A stretch of 64,000 nucleotides of DNA from Micropterix aruncella (lineage: Eukaryota > Arthropoda > Insecta > Lepidoptera > Micropterigidae). This document shows, piece after piece, positions 57,936 to 64,000 of the stretch. The number at the start of each line of letters is the position of its first letter. Within the stretch, counting starts at the first letter, position 1. The stretch lies in contig OX155952.1 of the NCBI GenBank assembly GCA_944548615.1, forward strand, positions 32,248,901 through 32,312,900, read 5' to 3'. The notes under the pieces are model-generated. The model was given only the letters and a program-made list of their open reading frames with translations, made no database searches and was not told where the DNA came from. Position numbers and translations under genes: made by a program.

Positions 57936-60029
57936 ATTTCCCTACCCTGTATTCGCTACCCTAATATACAAAGGTTAATTGTCGAGATAAATTATTTTTA
58001 CCACAGCAAACGTGCGGAATTTTGCATTTTTCGAATATTACAACTATTAAAGCTTTGAAAAATGCAATATTAAGAATCGTCAGACCAATTGTGCCGGTTT
58101 TTGAGCCATTTTCAGCCGTTTCTTAAAGAAATTGGCAAAAAAAAACAAATTTGCAGCCTTTTTAAAACCTTTCAAGATATTTTTATTGTGGGCACTGGTG
58201 TTCTTCGTGCACGGTGCCTATTCTCTACTACTATACAGTATTTTAAATTCATTTATAGTAATGCTTAGGGTAGTGTAATTAGAAGCGTGCCGGTGGTAAT
58301 TTAACGTTAACTTTTTGTTTTCAACTAATAGTGTGGCTGTTTTCCAATAATTATTCAATCGATAATCAATTAATAACTATCCCATCACAGGTGTTCAATG
58401 ATCGCAGATGGTCTTTTTATTCTACCTAGTGACGTTATTATCGATAATCGCATCTTCCCTCGAATTTCCCAAGTTTCATCACCTAATTCCATCCCCTCTC
58501 CTTAAAATTAGGAACCAGAAATATTTTAGTGGTATTGGAATAATTTGTAACATTTATTTTTTTATTTGTTAAGGTTAATAGTATATTTATTTCAATTTTT
58601 ATTCGTTTGATTTGGAATACTTTTTTATAGTTTTTCAAACAAACAAAGAAAAAAATTGCTGCAATGTTGATGAATCTTTAAAGTGTTGATCTATTTCCAT
58701 TCTTTATACATCTGTAACGATCCTTAAGTATCGTACATGCCAGTCAACAAATGCATTGAATTCCAGTGAAATGCACTGACATCAATACAGCCATTTTTCC
58801 ACATCGTGCAGCGCCGAATTAGCACGAATTTTAACTACTTTGTCAAATCAGTTACATTGAACAACATTTTTACTCGAAATATTTTGGATTGCGTCATTTT
58901 TCGGCCTTTATAAGGCGGCGAAAATAGCACCATCCCCCCAATACAGCGGCGGAATCAACCCGGTACTACTCTCAAGAGTTGGGTCAACGGGTCAGACCAT
59001 TTTGGGTACCTCTTCCTTTCTTCCTCATATCGAGACGAGCAAGCTTCAGTCTGAACTCCTACAGACTCGAGCCGTGTCGGGTACAAGATACTCTGAACTC
59101 AAACTATAATCCTTATCCATGCACCCTCGTAACTTCAGGCAGATAACCACTGCATTCGGGTCAACCCCTGGCATATTCGGGAAGCGTTAACAAACTGGCA
59201 ATATAAATCGCTATAAATTTCTTCTGATACTATAAATACCTTCTGATATACTTTCAATCGACTTTCAATACGGAGATTACCCGCAAGTTGACACCACCTT
59301 CTCACATCAAACAACTTGAAGTCTAGTGTGGGGTGGTCCGTCACACATCTTCTGTTACTTTAAAGTAGTGTAGCAGACCAGGTGCTTTTTCAACTTGCAG
59401 TGAGTACTGATTGAATAGTTTTATCATCTAAGAGTGGAGATGTCGTTTTGGCATTAACTCAGTGGCTATTGATTATACCGCCGATAAAATATTATTATTT
59501 ATCGACAGTACGTAAAATTCCCATAAGAGGAGTTAATTCTTTATAGTTGTTTAGTGTGGCCTGGAGCGGAATAGATAGGCAGACAAGCTGACGGCTATCT
59601 CGTTTCGCGCTTACTGGCAAATAAACGACCGGGAGGGTCGTTCCGAGTTTAGTGAGTTTTACTGAAGCCGGAACGTAGGAAAGATGTCAAGTCCATTTTA
59701 ATCCAGTGGCCAGGCGCATTTATCCTTGAGCGATCTCAGGAAAACTCCTATTGCATTCGAGCAAAATATCACGAGGTACTTTAGAATGGCGAATAATGTA
59801 GTTTCGCATGGTACTATAAGGGTAGATATTTATTTATTTATTTTATTTTATTTAATAAGGATGACACAGAATGTCATAGTATACAAGATTACAAAAGTTT
59901 ATTTGCACTAAAATATAAAACCGGATATGGATTTCCTGTGAGCTACAAATTTAAATTTATTTTAATTCAAGTAAATTTTAGTATTTTTGTGCCCATTTAT
60001 TATTACGAAACCTAATGAATATGACTTGA
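57936..60029. other. Gene-free stretch
   Basis: 58890-59400 is GC-richer and has a 69-codon minus frame (59135-59344) including FKLFDVRRWCQLAGNLRIES that I cannot assign. 59830-59860 is ATTT-rich. Nothing else recognised. Confidence 0.4.
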
Positions 60030-60237
60030 GATTTGTGTGCGTATGTGTATATTTGCTGGGAGAGTCACAGAGAGGGTGGGTGAGGGTGTCTGTGTGTGTG
60101 TGTATGTGTGTGTGTCTGTGTGTGTGTGTGAGAGGGTGAGTATGTGTATGTGTGTGTGTGGGTGTTTGTGTGAGGGTGGGTGTGTGTTTGTAGGTGTGTA
60201 TGTGAATGTGTGTATGTGTGTGTGTTGTGTATTTATG
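60030..60237. repeat. (GT)n-rich microsatellite
   Basis: About 200 bp of GT repeats interrupted by GA and TA. Open frames of Thr-His or Val-Cys repeats across it are artefacts. Confidence 0.95.
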
Positions 60238-60673
60238 CACCTGGATATGTATTTATATAAATGTATAAGCGTATATTTATATTATATTCTCTATTATATT
60301 GGATTTATATACTACAATATATTATGTTTTAATTTGTCGTAAAAAAACATATGGTAATGTGTCCATAATAAATACAGTTTAGTAATATATTATAAAATCT
60401 CCGTAGTTAATAAAATTGAAGTCAGTATCTTACATCTTAAGAGTTTACAAATAATAATATTGTCCTAATTCAGATTGCTAAATAGGATTTTAGATACACT
60501 TTTATGCAGCAACATAGACAACATGTGGTCTTAAATATGTTAGCAATATTTACCCAAGGTTTAAAAACAGATTATTGGACTGGAGCGGGTGTATAGTCTA
60601 GAAATCTGAGAATAAATTTGAGTAACTCATTGGGTCCTCATGCCGCCTATAATTTTGACTGAAAAATATATTA
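60238..60673. other. AT-rich gene-free stretch
   Basis: Nothing recognised. Confidence 0.5.
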
Positions 60674-60955
60674 ATGAGAATCCTTATTTTCTCAGATAGC
60701 AGATCGGTTCTAGCATTCAGGAGCTACTGGCAGACGTGCAAACTAATCGATGAATGCCAAAAGACCTCCCAGACTAGGACACTGGTAGAAAGTTTCTATG
60801 AACAACTTGCAGAAAACGATGGGATTGTTAACAAATACTTTCATGCACATGAGATAGTGAAAAAGCCCACATGCAGGGACTGTGGAGCAGAAGAGGTGTC
60901 GGCGGAGCACGGTTTGTACGCGTGTCCGGCGTTAACTGTCAGGACAGAAAAGTAA
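60674..60955 (+). pseudogene. R1-like LINE, RNase H scrap fused to C-terminus
   Basis: The plus frame begins RILIFSDSRSVLAF, the RNase H 'SDS.S.L' strand, then passes at once to GIVNKYFHAHEIVKKPTCRD and CGAEEVSAEHGLYACPAL. This is the C-terminal C..C...H....C motif of R1-type ORF2 proteins. The rest of RNase H between them is deleted. No reverse transcriptase was found nearby. It is not a copy of the relic at 27786-28430, whose cysteine block differs. Confidence 0.6.
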
Positions 60956-62489
60956 TAGGTGCATTTGTGGTAGCTATGTCCGTTGTGCGGCTACCAACCT
61001 TTGCATGGTGTTCCGGTGTAAAAAATGCAAGCTGGACTTTAATATATGTCAAAAGTAAAAGTTTTTTGACAATATATCCGATATTAAAATGGCCTTAAAT
61101 AGAAATAAAGAGCCGTAATTTCATTATTTATGTCGAGCGCAATACAGATGCATCACAACATCGACATACAATAGGGTTGTATACCTGCTACTGGCGCAGT
61201 GCACCTTGGACTACAACAGAAATTCACTACACCACAGACTATTCTAGAGAGATACCTGTAATTTAATATATTAACAGTAAATAAATTTTTGTTCGAATGA
61301 TTGAAAATATAATTTAGAAATTTAAGGAAAAAAGAGACATAAAGTAACGCTAGTTTGTAAAAGAGCGAAATTAAAATATAGTTACCTACATAGGCATATA
61401 ATCCTAATATAAAGATTTAGTAGATGAAGGTAAAAAATGACTACAATATGGAAAGACCTATATATCTATTTTATATACACGGTAATTGCATTTTTGGCAT
61501 CTATTTGTATTTGACTTGGCTGCATATTTAATATCTTAGATGAGTTATCGTTGCTTCTGAAGAGTAGTTAAATAGCAGATTGAAGACCTATTTGTAGGGA
61601 TTCTGATAATTATTAATAAACTATAATTATTTAATAATTGTGACGTCGCACAGTGGGGTACAAATTCCAAAAAACTTTGATCATTGTATAATATGACTTA
61701 TCATAACATGTCTCGATATCATTTTGTCATGGATACTGAATCAATTATTACGTTATTAGTAGTTTCTAGTTTTTAATATTTATTCGTAGTTCGGTCCACT
61801 GTGCGTCTGGCGACTCGACTGGCGAGCAGCGTGCGGAAAATGGATAAGCGAACTAAAAGCTTTTATGAGTAAGTGCTGTCGTGCGTGAGACATTCCTGCC
61901 CAGTCCATAGTTTTAACTTTTTAAACCGCTCCCAGGGCACGTCTGTTTGCTTGACAAACTTGGATATTTCGATAAAATAAACATTTGTAATATAAAAAGA
62001 GCTGCCTGGTAATTATAAATGTTTACTTTGGCGCAATTTGTCGTTTAGGGCTTTAGCGAGGTTAATGGGCGTCGATTATTTAAACAGCAAATGTTCGCTG
62101 ACAGACGGATGTTGTAATTATAAGAATCCGCCGATTAGGTTATTAGACCTAGTGATTGGTAAAAGAAACTTCTACCTTCTACAGAATATTAGGATTCTTC
62201 AAATAATTCTGCTATTAATTATATATGAATAGGTAGCTAAAGACTCTTGATACGATGTAAACATCCCTATAAACCGCAATATGTTTTATGAAATACGAAA
62301 AAATGCTCAAAAACACTTTTCCTTTATGGATCAAAATAGTCAGATATGTATGGATATATGAAAACAATATGTATATATAAATAGGAATAAACTTTTCACT
62401 TGTTTGATTTTTTTGCGGAGTTCTTAATTAATTAATTTTACTTTGTTATTAATTTTATTTTTAATTTATTTAAAATTAATTACTATAAA
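60956..62489. other. Gene-free stretch; weak exon candidate on plus
   Basis: At 61787-61875 a GC-richer patch contains ATG (61840) followed by DKRTKSFYE and then GTAAGTGC (61869). This would fit a first coding exon with a donor, but it is short and unsupported. The rest is AT-rich. Confidence 0.3.
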
Positions 62490-62725
62490 ACATTAAATTT
62501 GCTTACAAAAAATATAGGAACCGAATGGCAAACCTTAACTTTGTGCTTTTTTGATTCTGTCACCCAACTGGTACTAGCCCGTGCTAGGGTGGACAGGACT
62601 CTAATATTACAATAAATTATGTAAATGTTTAGTAAATTGCTCATAAAACTAAATTGACCTAAATTGCGGTCTTCAAAAAAAAACGCAATTCCATTATAAA
62701 ATCGGCATTAAATGAAATTAAATAG
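62490..62725 (-). mobile_element. LINE 3'-tail fragment
   Basis: Second copy of the repeat at 9926-10192: AACCGAATGGCAAA, CACCCAACTGGTACTAGCCC, GTGCTAGGGTGG, CTCATAAAACTAAATTG, AATCGGCATTA. On minus it presents the shared LINE tail motif. Confidence 0.65.
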
Positions 62726-63391
62726 TGTATGCCAAAAACAATAGACAGATGTCTAAAACTAATATAAAGATAAAAATAAAGTTATGAGTAAAAAAAAGAA
62801 AAAAAAATCGTTAATATTTAATATACTTTAAGTAATATAACATTTAATATAAAAATACCTAGCCAAAAAAAGTATAATTCAATATAAAAAAAATGGCTTA
62901 TATTGTCAAAAAATATTATTAAAGTTTAAATGCACAAAAAAATATCGAAGAGTCGTGAGAATAATTCCTCTTTCTTTGTTGTCGGTCATTTATTAATAAC
63001 TTTAGTAGTTTAAGAAATATAAAAAAAAATATATGGGTAGGAAAACAAGAATTTGACTTGATACCTTAAATAGCTATTATATAAAAATAAAAAATAGGTG
63101 CAAAATCAACTAGAGAGAAGGAAAGATAAGAGTTTAAAAAACTAATGTCAATAAATTATCGCGCTTACGTATACGATACCAATAGCAGTCAATAACGCAT
63201 ACGTACTTCAATCCATTGTATATTGCTTAATCAAAACGAAATTTGAATAATGATGTATCATTCAGATTTGTTTCTTTTAGGTTGTACTCAGAACAGAAGA
63301 AGAAAAATGTATGCAAAACAGAAGAAGAAATTTCAGTTGATAATAAAACAAAAAAAAAAATGTAGTTTTATTTATTAGTATTGTGTAGTTA
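62726..63391 (-). other. Start of intron 1 of the agrin-like gene
   Basis: AT-rich sequence on the 3' side of the splice donor. No gene or repeat recognised apart from A-rich runs. Confidence 0.55.
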
Positions 63392-63397
63392 TCTTAC
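63392..63397 (-). promoter_or_regulatory. 5' splice site of exon 1
   Basis: On minus, GCTG precedes GTAAGA. Conserved-looking protein sequence ends at this point, and the downstream frame hits a stop five codons on. Confidence 0.75.
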
Positions 63398-63923
63398 CAG
63401 CGACAGCAGCATTGACTCGATCCAAATTGTAGAGATTGAGCGGTATGGGGTCCACGACGAGTTGCAGATTCGTCGGAGTAGCGTCGCTCGATTTGACTAG
63501 GAATATGGCCGAGTAGCGCACCCTGGGCGGCGGTATGCAGTTGCCGCCCAGCCGGCGATCTCTCGCGACGAGCAGCGTCGCGCTGCTGAAGTGCTTCGAG
63601 TTGACGTTGAATTGTAAATTCTCGAAGAGGTCGTTAACGTCGCCTTTAACGAGCCGCCGGACGAAGACTTTATAGGTGTCCATGTCGTCGCCCCGGCTCT
63701 GCCGCATTTTCACGACCTTCCCGGTGAAGACGTACAGCGAGGAGCCGACGGCGGCCGCCAGCGTCGCGTCGTCCTCGATCACCGTCGCATTGAAAGGGCA
63801 GTAATAGCTCACGGCGGCGTGTCTCTGCACTTTTCGCCGCTTCTGATTATTCCTCCGCCGCTTACCGCCCTCCACTAATACTAAGAATAAAACTATCACG
63901 AGTATCAGCGGTCGCAGCTTCAT
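63398..63923 (-). CDS. Agrin-like protein, first coding exon (NtA-like domain)
   Basis: The ATG at 63923 opens 175 codons plus one base before a GTAAGA donor (phase 1). Residues 1-19 form a signal peptide (KLRPLILVIVLFLVLVEG), followed by a strongly basic stretch (21-34, KRRRNNQKRRKVQR). From C42 the sequence resembles the N-terminal agrin (NtA) domain, an OB-fold module that binds laminin: VFTGKVVKMRQ (65-75), TYKVFVRRLVKGD (83-95), a Cys at 129 and YSAIFLV (137-143), closing with NLYNLDRVNAAV (163-174). There is one possible N-glycosylation site (NAT, 45-47). Length and phase suit an NtA exon followed by Kazal/follistatin modules, which must lie outside or far left in the window. Codons are GC-rich, unlike the surroundings. 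The product would be a secreted matrix protein. Another NtA- or TIMP-like secreted protein is the main alternative. Confidence 0.62.
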
Positions 63924-64000
63924 GGCGTCAGCGGTGGATCGGCACCATTGCAGAATTGGGTCATTGGGGGACTGTTGGGGCAGGTGCGCGGTACGCGGTG
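63924..64000 (-). promoter_or_regulatory. 5' untranslated region or promoter edge of the agrin-like gene
   Basis: A GC-rich 77-bp stretch upstream of the ATG runs to the window end. No TATA box or initiator can be fixed within it. Confidence 0.35.

Noticed and set aside
59962..60342. Thr-His and Val-Cys repeat frames, also at 9060-9383 and 29919-30256
   Set aside because: They are readings of GT/CA repeats.

Overview
The window looks like nuclear DNA of an insect, most likely a moth or butterfly. It is AT-rich, with very few genes and dense layers of transposon debris. Support comes from a Pao-type LTR retrotransposon, CR1/L2-, R1- and jockey-like LINE pieces, a mariner relic, Penelope-like tails, many MITEs, TTAGG-type repeats and very long (AT)n arrays. 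The lepidopteran call is an inference from repeat style; no host marker gene proves it.

Only one host gene is well supported. At the right edge on the minus strand (63398-63923) lies the first coding exon of a secreted protein: signal peptide, basic stretch, then a domain resembling the agrin N-terminal (NtA) domain, ended by a clear splice donor. Its transcription runs leftwards, so much or all of the other 63 kb could be its first intron or neighbouring intergenic DNA. Three weak exon candidates (13411-13461 and 26741-26830 on minus, 61840-61868 on plus) are noted but not assigned.

Layout. 0-9 kb: Penelope C-terminus, piggyBac-like MITE, GC-rich segment, mariner pseudogene, MITE copy A. 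9-13 kb: GT-rich repeat, split Penelope tail, LINE tails, foldback MITE. 13-20 kb: sparse, with LINE tails, a second foldback MITE and a SINE-like trimer. 20.7-23.7 kb: a multi-layer nest, in which a MITE is split by a 2.5-kb TA-targeted element that itself carries inverted 15-bp-period arrays and a TTAGG-bearing tandem duplication. 23.8-26.4 kb: two abutting MITEs, two giant AT arrays and a second TA-targeted element. 27-36 kb: MITE copy C, R1-like and CR1-like LINE pseudogenes, GT-family repeats. 41.1-50.0 kb: an 8.9-kb Pao element with 489-bp LTRs and a long polyprotein that stops inside the integrase, carrying in its 5' leader a 2.65-kb 5'-truncated LINE flanked by a 27-bp duplication. 51-57 kb: jockey-like LINE relic and a 3.9-kb region bounded by long inverted arms. 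57-63 kb: LINE tails, GT array, R1-like relic.

The elements do not act together as a pathway. The interest lies in how they nest, and in sequence shared between their ends: a common LINE 3'-tail motif, common termini of the TA-targeted elements, and TTAA-flanked MITEs with repeated ends. All alignments were made by eye; family names beyond the visible motifs are inference.
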